Shown: positions 37,887-48,919, counted from the first letter of the stretch. The stretch is DNA of 64,000 nt from Gilliamella sp. wkB7 (GCF_001693435.1 NZ_CM004509.1:2790001-2854000); one strand, 5' to 3'. Notes: generated by a model not told the origin, from the letters alone. Translations and numbers: made by a program.

Positions 37887-39734
37887 TTGGTTAATATGTC
37901 GATAAAAGATCAGATTGAAGATGTTTTACACAATGTATTTGGTTATAAATCATTTAGAAATCAACAAAAAGAAATTATTGAATCAATTATCGATGGACGA
38001 GATACATTAACAATTATTCCAACTGGTGGAGGAAAATCGTTATGCTATCAAATTCCTGCGGTACTATTGCCAAGCACTGCGTTAATCATTTCCCCATTAA
38101 TTTCATTAATGAAAGATCAGGTTGATCAATTGCTTGCTAACGGTATTCCGGCTGCGCTTCTCAATGCTACCCAGTCCTTGGCAGAACAGCAAGAGGTAGT
38201 TGAAAAATATTTAAATCACTCGATAAAATTATTATATATCTCTCCTGAAAGGCTTGCCGTAGGTTCATTTATATCAATGATTCAAAGCCATCCCCCTTCA
38301 CTTATTGCGATTGATGAAGCTCACTGTATATCACAATGGGGGCATGATTTCAGACCTGATTATCGACAATTAGGGCAGTTGTCCTCTCGATTTCCGAACG
38401 TTCCGATTGTTGCATTAACCGCCACCGCCGATAAGATGACACAAACGGATATCATTCATCAACTTCAATTGGTCGATCCTTTGGTTGTTGTTCGTAGTTT
38501 TGATCGCCCCAATATTCGATATACCGTTGTTGAAAAATTTAACTTAACAGAACAAGTAGTCTCTTTTATTGAAACGCAAAAAGGAAATAGTGGAATAATT
38601 TATTGTTCTAGCCGTTCCAAAGTTGAAGATATGACAACTCGACTTGCCAGTCGGGGATTTTCTGTTATGGCTTATCATGCAGGGCTTACTTACAGTGAGC
38701 GTCAAATAGCGCAGGAAGCGTTTTTAAAAGATAATGTGCAAATCATTGTCGCTACCGTTGCATTTGGAATGGGGATTAATAAACCTAATGTAAGATTTGT
38801 CGTGCACGCTGATTGTCCTAGAACTATCGAAGCCTATTATCAAGAAACGGGCAGAGCGGGGCGAGATGGCGTCCCAGCAGAAGCAATCTTATTGTTTAAT
38901 AAAAATGATTTAAATTGGTATTATCAACAAATCGCCGAAAAAGCAGATGGGGTACATAAAGAGATTGAACAACATAAAATTGAGGCTATGGAATCATTTG
39001 CTCAAAGTTTAACTTGTCGACGAATTGTATTGCTTAACTATTTTGGCGAAAAACGAACGGAGCCTTGTAATAATTGTGATATCTGTCTTTATCCACCTGA
39101 ACAATACGATGGCTTAGTTGATGCACAAAAAGTTTTATCTTGCATTTATCGAGTAGAACAACGTTATGGTGCACAATACATTGTCAATGTTTTACGAGGT
39201 TCTGCTCGTTCTCAAATTAAAGAAAATGGTCATGATAAACTGTCCGTTTATGGTATTGGTAAAAGTCAATCTAGTAATTATTGGTTAAGTGTGATTCGAC
39301 AGCTAGTTCACTTAGGTTATTTAATTCAAAATATTTCAACGTCTTCAAGCTTGCCAACCTTACAATTAACTCAAGAAGCTAGAAAAATACTTAGAGGTGA
39401 AATTCCTTTATCGTTAGCCAAACCTCGTCTTGAAATTGTTAAGAAAAGCCGTCTAAATCGTTATGCTCGATCAATAAATATGACAGCAATGTTATCTTTT
39501 GAAGAACGTATGTTATTCAATAATCTTAAACGATTACGCAAAGATATTGCTGATAGTGAAGATGTACCACCTTATATTATTTTTAGCGATGCAACATTAT
39601 TAGAAATGGTACAAACAACACCAGCAAGTAAAAAAGAGCTGATAAATGTTACTGGGGTTGGAAAAATCAAATTGGAAAAATATGGCAATCTATTTTTAGA
39701 GGAAATTAAAGATTTTATAATGAAAAATATATAA
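37887..39734 (+). CDS. recQ: ATP-dependent DNA helicase RecQ
   Basis: 615 residues. Walker [13 protein letters not shown] (residues 44-55), DEAH box [17 protein letters not shown], motif [14 protein letters not shown], the zinc-binding C...CNNCDIC, the RQC winged helix and the C-terminal HRDC domain. Acts in recombination repair (RecF pathway) and fork restart. TTG at 37887 lies 9 bases after AAAGGGG; the ATG at 37896 is 18 bases away, so I took the TTG, though the ATG cannot be ruled out. Confidence 0.95.
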   Translation: MVNMSIKDQIEDVLHNVFGYKSFRNQQKEIIESIIDGRDTLTIIPTGGGKSLCYQIPAVLLPSTALIISPLISLMKDQVDQLLANGIPAALLNATQSLAEQQEVVEKYLNHSIKLLYISPERLAVGSFISMIQSHPPSLIAIDEAHCISQWGHDFRPDYRQLGQLSSRFPNVPIVALTATADKMTQTDIIHQLQLVDPLVVVRSFDRPNIRYTVVEKFNLTEQVVSFIETQKGNSGIIYCSSRSKVEDMTTRLASRGFSVMAYHAGLTYSERQIAQEAFLKDNVQIIVATVAFGMGINKPNVRFVVHADCPRTIEAYYQETGRAGRDGVPAEAILLFNKNDLNWYYQQIAEKADGVHKEIEQHKIEAMESFAQSLTCRRIVLLNYFGEKRTEPCNNCDICLYPPEQYDGLVDAQKVLSCIYRVEQRYGAQYIVNVLRGSARSQIKENGHDKLSVYGIGKSQSSNYWLSVIRQLVHLGYLIQNISTSSSLPTLQLTQEARKILRGEIPLSLAKPRLEIVKKSRLNRYARSINMTAMLSFEERMLFNNLKRLRKDIADSEDVPPYIIFSDATLLEMVQTTPASKKELINVTGVGKIKLEKYGNLFLEEIKDFIMKNI

Positions 39735-39822
39735 CCTTATGAATTATATGGCTATAATAACGGTTATCGAAAAAATATAGTATTTCAAAATAGTAAATAA
39801 AAATAGTAAAAATGGAGTTTTT

Positions 39823-41073
39823 ATGTCACCAATGAATGACATGCCACAAATGTTGGCATTAGTGCTGTTACTGGTTATTCTTTATCTTGGCGATATCGTT
39901 TCGATCCGCACCAAAGCATGGGTTCCGTCTGTATTTATCTGCGCTGTTCTTTTTTTATTAGGATATTGGACATTCTTTCCTGCCGATATTGTGGCACGTG
40001 CTGGAGTACCAACAGTCGTTGCTGTTATGTTTATGTATTTACTCATTGTTAATATGGGTACTCTTTTATCAGTTAAAGAATTATTATTGCAATGGAAAAC
40101 TATCTTAATTTCTCTTGCTGGAATTGTTGGTATTATTATTATTGCTATCATAGTTGGGTATCTGTTCTTCGATTTTAATACGGTAGTGGTTGCTATTCCT
40201 CCTTTAGTAGGTGGTATTGTTTCGGCAATTATTATGGCTAATGGGGCAAAAGACGCAGGATTGCCTGATTTGGCTGTTTTTGCCATTATTATTTATGTGA
40301 TGCAAGGATTTATTGGTTATCCACTTACTTCTATTATGCTAAAGCGCGAAGGGCGAAAAGTTTTAAAGCAATATCATGCAGGTACTTGGCATGTAAGTGA
40401 TGACCCCAAATCCACCATTGATAAACAACAAACAATATCGTTTGATGAAAATCCAATGCCAAGTTTGTTTGCAAAAATTCCCTCTAACTATAATTCATCG
40501 TATTTCATTTTTTTACGTATTGCGGTCATCGGTTTCTTAGCTTACTTTGTTTCAGAAGTTTTAAAACCGATAGTTAGTGTAAGTCCATTTGTATTATGTT
40601 TGTTATTTGGTGTGATTGCTGCGTCATTTGGTTTTTTAGAACGCCATCCATTAAAAAAAGCAGGTGGATTTGGGATAACTGTGATGGGGTTAATGTTATT
40701 TATTTTTGATACATTGAGTCGAGCAACACCTGAAATGCTTATGCGTTTGCTAACGCCTCTAGTCATCTTTATTTTATCTGCAGTTGTCGGTATGTTTATT
40801 TTTTCAGTTATTGTAGGCAAAATATTAAAAGTGAGTAAAGAATTGGCTTTTTCAATTGCGCTTACAGCGTTGTATGGTTTTCCTGCCGATTACATAATCA
40901 CTAATGAAGTCATTAATAATTTAACTAAAGATCCAAAAGAGAAAGAAGTACTAACCAGTCATATGTTACCGCCAATGTTGATTGGAGGATTTATATCGGT
41001 GACTATCGTTTCAGTTGTATTAGCAGGAATAATGGTGAATATGATAGTAGGCCCTGCATCAGCAGTGCAATAA
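39823..41073 (+). CDS. Multi-pass membrane protein, transporter-like
   Basis: 416 residues with about eleven predicted membrane segments and a soluble loop near residues 185-225. The small-residue segment VAIPPLVGGIVSAIIMANGAKDAG and the second-half IALTALYGFPADYIITNEV recall the inverted repeats of glutamate:sodium-type (ESS-like) carriers, but I cannot name the family. The following gene is an M20 amidohydrolase, so uptake of an N-acylated amino acid or small peptide is a reasonable guess. ATG with GGAG upstream. Confidence 0.7.
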   Translation: MSPMNDMPQMLALVLLLVILYLGDIVSIRTKAWVPSVFICAVLFLLGYWTFFPADIVARAGVPTVVAVMFMYLLIVNMGTLLSVKELLLQWKTILISLAGIVGIIIIAIIVGYLFFDFNTVVVAIPPLVGGIVSAIIMANGAKDAGLPDLAVFAIIIYVMQGFIGYPLTSIMLKREGRKVLKQYHAGTWHVSDDPKSTIDKQQTISFDENPMPSLFAKIPSNYNSSYFIFLRIAVIGFLAYFVSEVLKPIVSVSPFVLCLLFGVIAASFGFLERHPLKKAGGFGITVMGLMLFIFDTLSRATPEMLMRLLTPLVIFILSAVVGMFIFSVIVGKILKVSKELAFSIALTALYGFPADYIITNEVINNLTKDPKEKEVLTSHMLPPMLIGGFISVTIVSVVLAGIMVNMIVGPASAVQ

Positions 41074-41222
41074 TTAATTATAAAATCCAAAAAAATTTGA
41101 TAATCACATTTATTAGCATTATCAATAGCAATTAATGGAAATTAACAGTATTTATTTTATGATAGCTCAACAATAGCTATTATTATAAAAGTAGAACAAA
41201 TTGAAATATTAAAGGTAGTGAA

Positions 41223-42401
41223 ATGACGAATCCAAATATAAAAAAATTGATACAACAAAATATTGATGAGATGGTCGCTTTTCGTCGCGATCTTCATCGT
41301 CATCCTGAATTACCGTGGGAGGAGTTTAGAACCACAGATAGAATTGCTCAGGAGCTTGATAAAATAGGAATTGCCTATCGTCGTACGGAACCTACAGGGA
41401 TTATTGCTGAAATTCAAGGAGGCAAGCCAGGTAAAAGAATTTTATTAAGAGCAGATATTGATGCGTTACCAGTACAAGAACTGAGTGAACACATTGATTA
41501 TAAATCAACGATTGACGGTAAAATGCACGCTTGTGGTCACGATACCCATGCTTCTATGTTACTGACAGCGGCAAAAGCGCTTTATGAGATTCGCGATCAA
41601 CTAAAAGGTAATGTAAGGCTTGTTTTTCAACCCGCTGAAGAGGTTGCTCAAGGTGCCAAAGGCATGATTAAACAAGGTGTGCTTGATGGTGTAGATAGTG
41701 CATTTGGTATGCATATTTGGTCACAAATGCCAGTTGGTAAAATATCTTGTGTGGTTGGTTCGAGTTTTGCTTCTGCTGATTTGTTGACTGTGCGTTTCAA
41801 AGGAAGAGGTGGTCATGGTTCTATGCCACATGATACCGTTGATGCGGTAATGGTTGCTTCCGCATTTGTTATGAATGTCCAATCCATTGTGTCGCGCGAA
41901 GTGTCACCACTTGATCCTGCTGTTGTGACAATTGGTCGTATGGATGTTGGTACTCGCTTTAATGTTATTGCCGAAAATGCAGTATTAGATGGAACAGTAC
42001 GTTGTTTTAACGTTGCCGTGCGTGACAAAATTGAATCGGCAATCCGACGTTATGCTAATCAAGTTGCTGCAATGTACAGGGCAACAGCCGAAGTAGAATA
42101 TATTTATGGCACTTTGCCTGTAATTAATGATAAAGAAAGCGCATTACTAGCACAAAAAGTAATTGTCGAATCATTTGGTGAAGAGGCACTATACTTTGAA
42201 GCACCAACAACAGGTGGTGAGGATTTTAGCTATTATACAGAAAATATCCCCGGTGCTTTTGCTTTAGTTGGTTCGGGTAATCCTGATAAAGATACTCAAT
42301 GGCCACATCATCATGGTTGTTTTAATGTGGATGAAGATGGTATGGCATTAGGCGCTGAATTCTATGCGCAATATGCTTGGGCTTATTTAAATCAAAATTA
42401 A
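41223..42401 (+). CDS. M20-family amidohydrolase (HipO/AbgB-like)
   Basis: 392 residues. Opens with the family signature FRRDLHRHPELPWEE. Metal-ligand motifs are MHACGHDTHASMLL, FQPAEEVAQGAKGMI (catalytic and ligand Glu) and TTGGEDFSYY near the end, with the dimerisation domain FKGRGGHGSMPHDTVDAV inserted. The family cleaves N-acyl amino acids, hippurate, indole-acetyl amino acids or aminobenzoyl-glutamate; substrate here unknown. The cytoplasmic enzyme probably works with the membrane protein encoded 149 bases upstream. Confidence 0.88.
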   Translation: MTNPNIKKLIQQNIDEMVAFRRDLHRHPELPWEEFRTTDRIAQELDKIGIAYRRTEPTGIIAEIQGGKPGKRILLRADIDALPVQELSEHIDYKSTIDGKMHACGHDTHASMLLTAAKALYEIRDQLKGNVRLVFQPAEEVAQGAKGMIKQGVLDGVDSAFGMHIWSQMPVGKISCVVGSSFASADLLTVRFKGRGGHGSMPHDTVDAVMVASAFVMNVQSIVSREVSPLDPAVVTIGRMDVGTRFNVIAENAVLDGTVRCFNVAVRDKIESAIRRYANQVAAMYRATAEVEYIYGTLPVINDKESALLAQKVIVESFGEEALYFEAPTTGGEDFSYYTENIPGAFALVGSGNPDKDTQWPHHHGCFNVDEDGMALGAEFYAQYAWAYLNQN

Positions 42402-42547
42402 ATTTTGTAAAAAAGTTTCAGGTTAAGCATACGTTTATGTAAAAAGAGGCTGTCTAATATTAGGTCGGTTATTGTCTTGTTGCAGACTAACTTAGGACTT
42501 TATGCTATGATAAAAACCAATTTCATTAGTAATAAGCAATGGTGATT

Positions 42548-44608
42548 ATGAGTTATCAAGTTCTAGCACGTAAATGGCGGCCTAAATCATTTTCTGAAGT
42601 GGTAGGTCAACAGCATGTTTTAAAAATTTTATCTAACGCGCTATCTTTAGGACGAGTTCATCATGCTTATCTGTTTTCGGGTACTCGAGGAGTTGGGAAG
42701 ACATCTATTGCTCGTCTATTAGCAAAAGGTTTAAACTGCGAAACAGGTATAACCGCCACACCTTGCGGTGAATGTGATAATTGCCGTGATATTGAGTTAG
42801 GACGCTTTGTAGATCTGCTTGAAATTGATGCAGCTTCTCGTACTAAAGTAGAAGATACTAGGGAGATCTTGGATAATATTCAATATCTTCCTACCAAAGG
42901 TCGTTTTAAAGTCTATCTAATTGACGAAGTGCATATGTTATCACGCAGTAGCTTTAACGCCCTACTCAAAACATTAGAAGAGCCACCAGAACACGTCAAA
43001 TTTTTGTTAGCTACGACTGATCCTCAAAAATTACCTATTACTATATTGTCGCGCTGCTTGCATTTACATTTAAATGTACTTGATACGTCGCTCATTGGTG
43101 AGCAACTTACTCATATTTTAAAATTGGAGCAGATTAAAAACGATCCCAAAGCGATATCGTTATTGGCTAAAGCGGCTAATGGAAGTATGCGTGATGCATT
43201 AAGTTTAACTGACCAAGCCATCGCACTTGGTAATGGCGAAGTTGATACAGCATCAGTGACGTTGATGTTAGGTACTCTTGATAAATCTATCCCTTTTTCA
43301 CTGATCGAAGCACTGTACTATAATGAGGGTAATGCCTTAATGCAGCAAATTGATATGGCAGCAGCACAAGGTGCAGATTGGGATAATTTATTAGCAGAAA
43401 GTATTGCACTTTTACATCAAATTGCTCTGTTGCAAGTTGTACCAACCGCATTAGGCGATTATACCGATCAAGAAGAACGAATTCGTTTTCTAGCAAAATA
43501 TATGGCGCCAAATGATGTGCAGCTATATTATCAAATCCTATTGATGGGTAGAAAAGATTTGGCGTATGCTCCAGATAAAAAAATTGGTACTGAAATGAGT
43601 TTTTTACGTGCTTTAGCTTTCATGCCTAAAAATAATGATAAAACTGTATCATCTAAACCAAGTATTAACTCACAGGTTGAGTCATCAACTGTTGCTGAAA
43701 CTAAGTCACACACACAATCAACTCAGTTTTTATCAAAAAAAAAGAGCAATCCCGAATCTAACTTAATTTCAAATCAAAATAGCAACATACCCGTTGACTC
43801 TCAATCTGTACCAATTGCTCAATCAAGTGTTCAAGATTCATCTATTCCTGATGATGTATCCTCTGTTACAAAAAATATATTAGAAATGCGGATGCAGTTA
43901 ATCAAAGGAGAACAAAAAGCAAAAAAGTCTAAACCAAAAGTTGAGCCTTTAGAGCCAAAATCAGAGGTAATTCATTCACAATTACCTTATGCTAAAAATA
44001 TCACTCAACTTGCTGATAATAATCAAATCGATTTTAAAAATAATGACGAAGATGAGAGTGACAACGAGACAGAAGAAGTCATTACGGCTGAAAATTATCA
44101 GTGGCAAGCTTGTGGTTATGTTGAGACTAAAGATGATTTAATTATTGACACTAAAACTTTTCGGGAATCGCTCAACGGTGATAAAACACCTGAAATGACA
44201 AAAAAATTAGTTGAGGAAATGGCACAGAAAGATGCGTGGTGTTCTGAAATAGAACAATTGGATTTATCGCCACTTATCAAACAAATTGTCAGTAATTCGT
44301 TCATTGAACAAACAGATGAAAATAATATCATTTTACATATGCGATCTGCGGTAAAACATCTGATCAACTCATCAAGTAATGTGGCTAAAGTTCAAAAAGC
44401 GATAGCTAATCATCGTCAACGAGCATTAAATGTTAAGATCATTCTTGATGATAATAAGGATAGTAAAACGCCTTTAGAGATGCGTGAAGATCTTTATCAA
44501 CAAAAGCTTGCACAAGCTAAGCTGACCATAAATGAAGATCCAAAAGTATCGATGATTTGTCAATATTTTGAAGCGAAGATTGATGAGGCGAGCATTCGTC
44601 CTGTATAA
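42548..44608 (+). CDS. dnaX: DNA polymerase III subunits tau and gamma
   Basis: 686 residues from ATG at 42548 (MSYQVLARKW as in E. coli); an in-frame ATG at 42539 adds three residues. Clamp-loader ATPase: Walker A SGTRGVGKT at 44-52, zinc Cys64, 73, 76, 79, Walker B LIDEVHML, sensor TTDPQKLP. A long low-complexity Ser/Gln/Asn linker leads to the tau-specific C-terminal domains that bind DnaB and the polymerase alpha subunit. An A9G run at 43735-43744 in the linker can yield the short gamma form (separate entry). ybaB follows, as in E. coli. Confidence 0.96.
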   Translation: MSYQVLARKWRPKSFSEVVGQQHVLKILSNALSLGRVHHAYLFSGTRGVGKTSIARLLAKGLNCETGITATPCGECDNCRDIELGRFVDLLEIDAASRTKVEDTREILDNIQYLPTKGRFKVYLIDEVHMLSRSSFNALLKTLEEPPEHVKFLLATTDPQKLPITILSRCLHLHLNVLDTSLIGEQLTHILKLEQIKNDPKAISLLAKAANGSMRDALSLTDQAIALGNGEVDTASVTLMLGTLDKSIPFSLIEALYYNEGNALMQQIDMAAAQGADWDNLLAESIALLHQIALLQVVPTALGDYTDQEERIRFLAKYMAPNDVQLYYQILLMGRKDLAYAPDKKIGTEMSFLRALAFMPKNNDKTVSSKPSINSQVESSTVAETKSHTQSTQFLSKKKSNPESNLISNQNSNIPVDSQSVPIAQSSVQDSSIPDDVSSVTKNILEMRMQLIKGEQKAKKSKPKVEPLEPKSEVIHSQLPYAKNITQLADNNQIDFKNNDEDESDNETEEVITAENYQWQACGYVETKDDLIIDTKTFRESLNGDKTPEMTKKLVEEMAQKDAWCSEIEQLDLSPLIKQIVSNSFIEQTDENNIILHMRSAVKHLINSSSNVAKVQKAIANHRQRALNVKIILDDNKDSKTPLEMREDLYQQKLAQAKLTINEDPKVSMICQYFEAKIDEASIRPV
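43735..43761 (+). promoter_or_regulatory. dnaX slippery sequence producing gamma
   Basis: Nine A residues then G (43735-43744) read TCA AAA AAA AAG in frame (Ser396-Lys399), which includes the E. coli slippery heptamer A AAA AAG in the correct phase. A -1 shift leads through GAG CAA TCC CGA ATC to TAA at 43759-43761, giving a gamma of about 404 residues. The nine-A run would also permit transcriptional slippage, as described for Thermus thermophilus dnaX. Confidence 0.75.
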
Positions 44609-44640
44609 TTATGGGCTAAATTTTTTAATGAGGAATAAAT

Positions 44641-44979
44641 ATGTTTTCAGGTGGAAAAGGTGGTTTGGGCAATTTAATGAAGCAAGCTCAACAAATGCAA
44701 GCAAAAATGCAACAAGCACAAGAAGAGATTGCCAAATTAGAGGTGACAGGTGAATCAGGCGCTGGTTTAGTTAAAGTAACAATAAATGGTTCACATAACT
44801 GTAAACGTGTTGAAATTGATCCCTCTTTAGTTACTGAAGATGATAAAGAGATGTTGGAAGATCTGATTGCTGCTGCATACAATGATGCGACTCGTCGTTT
44901 AGATGACGCACAAAAAGAGCGAATGGCACAAGTAACTGGCGGTATGCAGTTACCACCAGGCTTTAAAATGCCGTTTTAA
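44641..44979 (+). CDS. ybaB: Nucleoid-associated protein YbaB/EbfC
   Basis: 112-residue small DNA-binding protein (E. coli 109). Near-identical blocks: [39 protein letters not shown] and the ending LPPGFKMPF. It dimerises and binds DNA without a helix-turn-helix. In E. coli ybaB is followed by recR; here a terminator follows and recR is not in the window. Confidence 0.95.
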   Translation: MFSGGKGGLGNLMKQAQQMQAKMQQAQEEIAKLEVTGESGAGLVKVTINGSHNCKRVEIDPSLVTEDDKEMLEDLIAAAYNDATRRLDDAQKERMAQVTGGMQLPPGFKMPF

Positions 44980-45010
44980 TTGATATTATTATATTAATTT
45001 AATCTAATTT

Positions 45011-45047
45011 TTTGCCGATTATTAATTAGTAATCGGCAAATTTCTTT
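45011..45047 (+). terminator. Intrinsic terminator after ybaB
   Basis: Perfect 11-base stem TTTGCCGATTA / TAATCGGCAAA with an 8-base loop, followed by TTTCTTT. Confidence 0.85.
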
Positions 45048-45238
45048 CAGCTATTGCCTGTCTATTTATACAGTTTTTCTTTATTAATTTTTTTCTATCA
45101 GGTAAACTAACGACCACTTACTTTCAAATTAATTGTTACTCTTGATCGTCAAATAAAAATTAATGATTAAATAATGAATATGTTATTTACAAGAGCCGTC
45201 AATTATTTCAACCAACAGTAAATTATTAAGGATAAATT

Positions 45239-45847
45239 GTGATAGGTCGTCTACGTGGAACCATTATTGAAAAGCAACCACCTAAAGTTTTGATTGAAGT
45301 GGGTGGCGTCGGCTATGAGGTTTTTATGCCGATGACCTGTTTTTATGAACTTCCTGACAATGGGCAAGAAGTTATTGTATTAACTCATTTTGCGGTGCGG
45401 GAAGATGCACAAATATTATATGGCTTTAATCAAGAACAAGAGCGAGAATTGTTTCGTGAACTGATTAAGGTCAATGGCGTAGGCCCTAAATTAGCGTTGG
45501 CAATTTTGTCTGGAATGTCTGCACAACAATTTATTAGTGCAGTTGAGCAGGGTGAAATCAAAACGTTAGTCAAATTGCCAGGTGTCGGCAATAAAACAGC
45601 AGAACGTTTGATTGTGGAAATGAAAGATCGCCTTAAACGTTTTGCTGAGCAGCTCTCACCGATGAGTACAGTTATCGAAACCAGCAGCGTTAAAAAATCA
45701 TCCAACCAAATTGAAAGCGAAGCTGTATCGGCACTCATTGCATTAGGTTATAAACCACAAGAAGCCAGTCGAATTATCAATAAAGTTATGTTACCAGATA
45801 TGGATTGTGAAACGCTTATTCGCGAAGCATTAAAATCAGCATTATAA
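45239..45847 (+). CDS. ruvA: Holliday junction branch migration protein RuvA
   Basis: 202 residues (E. coli 203), GTG start with AAGGA ahead. Three domains: OB fold ([15 protein letters not shown] to [13 protein letters not shown]), the two helix-hairpin-helix motifs ([16 protein letters not shown] and [15 protein letters not shown]) that grip the junction, and the C-terminal three-helix domain that contacts RuvB. ruvB begins 13 bases later. ruvC, upstream in E. coli, is not here. Confidence 0.96.
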   Translation: MIGRLRGTIIEKQPPKVLIEVGGVGYEVFMPMTCFYELPDNGQEVIVLTHFAVREDAQILYGFNQEQERELFRELIKVNGVGPKLALAILSGMSAQQFISAVEQGEIKTLVKLPGVGNKTAERLIVEMKDRLKRFAEQLSPMSTVIETSSVKKSSNQIESEAVSALIALGYKPQEASRIINKVMLPDMDCETLIREALKSAL

Positions 45848-45860
45848 ATAGGGATTTACT

Positions 45861-46865
45861 ATGATTGAAGCGGATCGCTTGATTGCTCCTCAAGCCAAAA
45901 AGGAAGAAGAATCACTGGATCGTGCTATTCGTCCTAAAAGTTTGGACGAATATATTGGGCAAGAACAAGTACGTGAACAGATGAAAATTTTTATTCAAGC
46001 TGCCAAGCAACGTAGTGACGCACTTGATCATGTGTTGATTTTTGGTCCACCCGGACTAGGTAAAACAACCTTAGCTAATATTGTTGCTAACGAAATGAAC
46101 GTTAATTTACGTACCACCTCTGGCCCTGTATTAGAAAAGGCTGGTGATTTAGCTGCAATGCTAACCAATTTAGAGCCTAACGATGTACTATTTATTGATG
46201 AAATCCATCGTCTTTCACCTGTAGTAGAAGAGATTTTATATCCAGCCATGGAAGACTATCAGCTTGATATTATGATAGGAGAGGGTCCTGCAGCACGTTC
46301 AATTAAAATCGATTTACCTCCATTTACACTTATTGGCGCAACAACACGAGCAGGTTCGTTAACATCGCCATTACGCGATCGTTTTGGTATTGTGCAACGC
46401 CTTGAGTTTTATCGGGTTGAGGATTTGGAATATATCGTTAGTCGTAGTGCTAAATTTTTAGGTATGGACTTATCTGATGAAGGTGCATATTTGATTGCCA
46501 AACGTTCACGTGGAACGCCTCGAATTGCTAATCGTTTATTGCGTCGCGTGCGTGATTATGCTGATGTAAAATCAAAAGGTGTGATTGATCAAAAAATTGC
46601 TGCCCAAGCACTCGATATGTTAGATGTGGATAACGAAGGTTTTGATTATATGGACCGTAAACTATTACTCACCATTATTGAAAAGTTTATGGGTGGGCCT
46701 GTAGGACTTGATAACATTGCAGCTGCCATAGGTGAGGAACGTGAAACAATCGAAGATGTACTCGAACCGTTTTTGATTCAACAAGGTTATATTCAAAGAA
46801 CGCCTAGAGGTCGAATTGCGACACCACATGCTTATCGGCATTTTGGTATTATTCAAGATGAATAA
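45861..46865 (+). CDS. ruvB: Holliday junction helicase RuvB
   Basis: 334-residue AAA+ motor of the RuvABC resolvasome. Walker [11 protein letters not shown] (residues 61-70), Walker [11 protein letters not shown], sensor 1 GATTRAG, arginine finger LRDRFGIV and sensor 2 [18 protein letters not shown], then the winged-helix DNA-binding domain ([13 protein letters not shown]). Confidence 0.97.
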   Translation: MIEADRLIAPQAKKEEESLDRAIRPKSLDEYIGQEQVREQMKIFIQAAKQRSDALDHVLIFGPPGLGKTTLANIVANEMNVNLRTTSGPVLEKAGDLAAMLTNLEPNDVLFIDEIHRLSPVVEEILYPAMEDYQLDIMIGEGPAARSIKIDLPPFTLIGATTRAGSLTSPLRDRFGIVQRLEFYRVEDLEYIVSRSAKFLGMDLSDEGAYLIAKRSRGTPRIANRLLRRVRDYADVKSKGVIDQKIAAQALDMLDVDNEGFDYMDRKLLLTIIEKFMGGPVGLDNIAAAIGEERETIEDVLEPFLIQQGYIQRTPRGRIATPHAYRHFGIIQDE

Positions 46866-46892
46866 TTACGTTTTTCAGAAGTAAAAAGGTAA

Positions 46893-46925
46893 AAAAAGCG
46901 CGACTCAAACTCAGTCGCGCTTTTT
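46893..46925. terminator. Bidirectional terminator between ruvB and cysK
   Basis: Stem AAAAAGCGCGACT / AGTCGCGCTTTTT with a 7-base loop. The A and T flanks give a T-run on each strand, fitting two convergent genes. Confidence 0.92.
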
Positions 46926-46940
46926 GTTTCGAGGTTTGGT

Positions 46941-47906
46941 TTAACCAAGTTCTTTTTCAGTAAAAATACCACTAAACAAATCCGTACTAAGGTAACGTTC
47001 ACCTGATGAAGGTAAGATTACCACAATGGTTTTATTCGCATTTTCGGGTAATTTTGCTAAACGATCAGCTGCATAAACGGCTGCACCAGATGATATACCT
47101 GCTAATATACCCTCTTTTTCCATTAATTCTCGCGCAGTTTCAATGGATTGTTCATTTGTCACTTTTTCAACTATATCAATCAAGCTTAAGTCTAAATTTC
47201 CTGGAATAAACCCAGCGCCAATACCTTGAATTTTGTGTGGTCCTGGTTTAATTGGCTCACCTGCTAGGGCTTGGCTAATAACTGGAGATGTAGCCGGTTC
47301 AACAGCCACTGCTGTTATGTTTTTGCTTTGAGTCTTTTTAATATAACGAACTGTACCTGTAAAAGTACCTCCAGTACCTACACCAGCGATAAAAATATCT
47401 ACTTGGCCATCCGTATCGTTCCAAATTTCTGGTCCAGTGGTTTTTTCGTGAATTTCTGGGTTGGCTGGGTTACTAAATTGTTGCAGCATGATGTTTTTTT
47501 GAGGATTACTTGCAACAATCTCTTCGGCTTTTTCAATTGCACCTTTCATGCCTTTTGCAGCTTCAGTCAAAATTAGATTAGCACCTAAAGCTTTAAGTAA
47601 TTTTCGACGTTCTATACTCATACTTTCTGGCATGGTTAAGGTTAGTTTATAACCTCGTGCTGCAGCGACTGCTGCAAGAGCAATACCTGTATTACCACTA
47701 GTAGGTTCGATTAATTCAACATCTGATGTTAATAACCCGCGTTTTTCTGCATCCCAAATCATATTTGATGCAATACGACATTTAACACTAAAACTAGGAT
47801 TGCGAGATTCCACTTTGGCTAAAATATTACCGTTACCAAAATGTTTTAAACGAACTAGAGGCGTGTGACCGATGGTTTGTGAATTATCATCAAATATTTT
47901 ACTCAT
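46941..47906 (-). CDS. cysK: Cysteine synthase A
   Basis: 321 residues (E. coli 323). PLP-dependent O-acetylserine sulfhydrylase. The PLP lysine is Lys42 in PSFSVKCR; substrate loop [11 protein letters not shown]; phosphate-binding [23 protein letters not shown]; and SSGERYLST near the end. Shares the bidirectional terminator with ruvB. A CysB site is expected upstream but none could be identified by eye. Confidence 0.96.
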   Translation of the reverse strand: MSKIFDDNSQTIGHTPLVRLKHFGNGNILAKVESRNPSFSVKCRIASNMIWDAEKRGLLTSDVELIEPTSGNTGIALAAVAAARGYKLTLTMPESMSIERRKLLKALGANLILTEAAKGMKGAIEKAEEIVASNPQKNIMLQQFSNPANPEIHEKTTGPEIWNDTDGQVDIFIAGVGTGGTFTGTVRYIKKTQSKNITAVAVEPATSPVISQALAGEPIKPGPHKIQGIGAGFIPGNLDLSLIDIVEKVTNEQSIETARELMEKEGILAGISSGAAVYAADRLAKLPENANKTIVVILPSSGERYLSTDLFSGIFTEKELG

Positions 47907-48240
47907 TAAATAATCCTTATAAATAACTTTAAAGGGAATAGCGTTTTAATAATCGCTGACGATAACAATATTATAAAGGTAACTTAAAAAGATGATACTA
48001 AATAATAATTATAACAATATTCGTTTTTGATATAAGAAAGATGTAATTTTATTGATAACTAAAAATGTGCCAATAAAATAGTACACAATTGAAGTTAATA
48101 TAATTTGATATCATTCCAGTACAAAAATTCAGAATTATTTGATAAATTATTGACTTTTAATGAAGCAAAACTATAAAACAAATAGTGTTAGGTTGGCAGT
48201 AAATTAGTTTTTATTTATGGATGGTATTTAAGGAAATCGA
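47907..48240. other. Intergenic region between divergent cysK and the SUKH gene
   Basis: AT-rich, no frame of useful length, no clear repeat. It must hold both promoters. Confidence 0.5.
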
Positions 48241-48885
48241 ATGTTTGAATCAAAATATGCTGTGCCAAGAAATATTGATAAGCTTATTTCTAAATTAAAA
48301 ATTACGACAGATTCTCATAATTCTTATATTAAATTTTTAAAGAAATATAATGTCATTGCTTTTGATGAGGATGTGTTTGATTATTCCATTGACTGTCAAG
48401 GTGAATCACTTCCGCTTGAAGTAATGTTCGGATTCTCTAAGAAACGAGATCGGGAAGATGTAATTGCTAATAACTGGATGTATTTAAATAGAATCCCTAA
48501 ACGGTCCATTGCTATAGCATCTTTAAATTTCGGAGATTTACTTTGTTTGTATCCAAATGGCAAAGTTTATCATTGGGATCATGAAGTTAATGATCTTTAT
48601 TTTGATATGACAGTCAGAAATGGTTATTTAGAGCAGAATCTAGATTTAAAGCTTGTCGCTAATTCCTTTGATGAGTTTTTAACAAAAATTATTAAAACCG
48701 AAATCGAAGGTTTTGATCCTAATGTTCCTTATTCTGATGATTATATAGATTTTTTGATGAACGATTCTAAATACTTTTTTATGTCTTCGAAAAAAATAAT
48801 TCAGGTGAGTTTAAAAAAATTAGAACTTTCTGAAAAAGGACGTGAGTTGATAGCGAAATTTAAAAGAGAAGGGCTTATAAGATAA
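48241..48885 (+). CDS. SMI1/KNR4 (SUKH)-family immunity-type protein
   Basis: 214 residues. The SUKH core is visible at about residues 35-150: YNVIAFDEDVF, FGFSKKRDREDVIANNWMYL, RSIAIASLNFGDLLCLYPNGKVYHWDHE and LVANSFDEFLTKI. In bacteria this family mostly neutralises nuclease toxins delivered by contact-dependent or type VI systems. No toxin gene is adjacent, so it is an orphan immunity gene or protects against neighbours' toxins. AAGGAAATCG before the ATG. A second immunity-like gene follows 34 bases on. Confidence 0.78.
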   Translation: MFESKYAVPRNIDKLISKLKITTDSHNSYIKFLKKYNVIAFDEDVFDYSIDCQGESLPLEVMFGFSKKRDREDVIANNWMYLNRIPKRSIAIASLNFGDLLCLYPNGKVYHWDHEVNDLYFDMTVRNGYLEQNLDLKLVANSFDEFLTKIIKTEIEGFDPNVPYSDDYIDFLMNDSKYFFMSSKKIIQVSLKKLELSEKGRELIAKFKREGLIR

Positions 48886-48919
48886 AAAAGGGATAATTTC
48901 ATTAAAAAGGCTCATCCAA

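Noticed and set aside
39882-40286. 134-codon reverse-strand frame inside the transporter-like gene
   Set aside because: Shadow of a long hydrophobic gene; no start signal and no recognisable protein features.
44980-45238. recR after ybaB
   Set aside because: recR follows ybaB in E. coli, so it was looked for, but only a terminator and AT-rich non-coding sequence are present.
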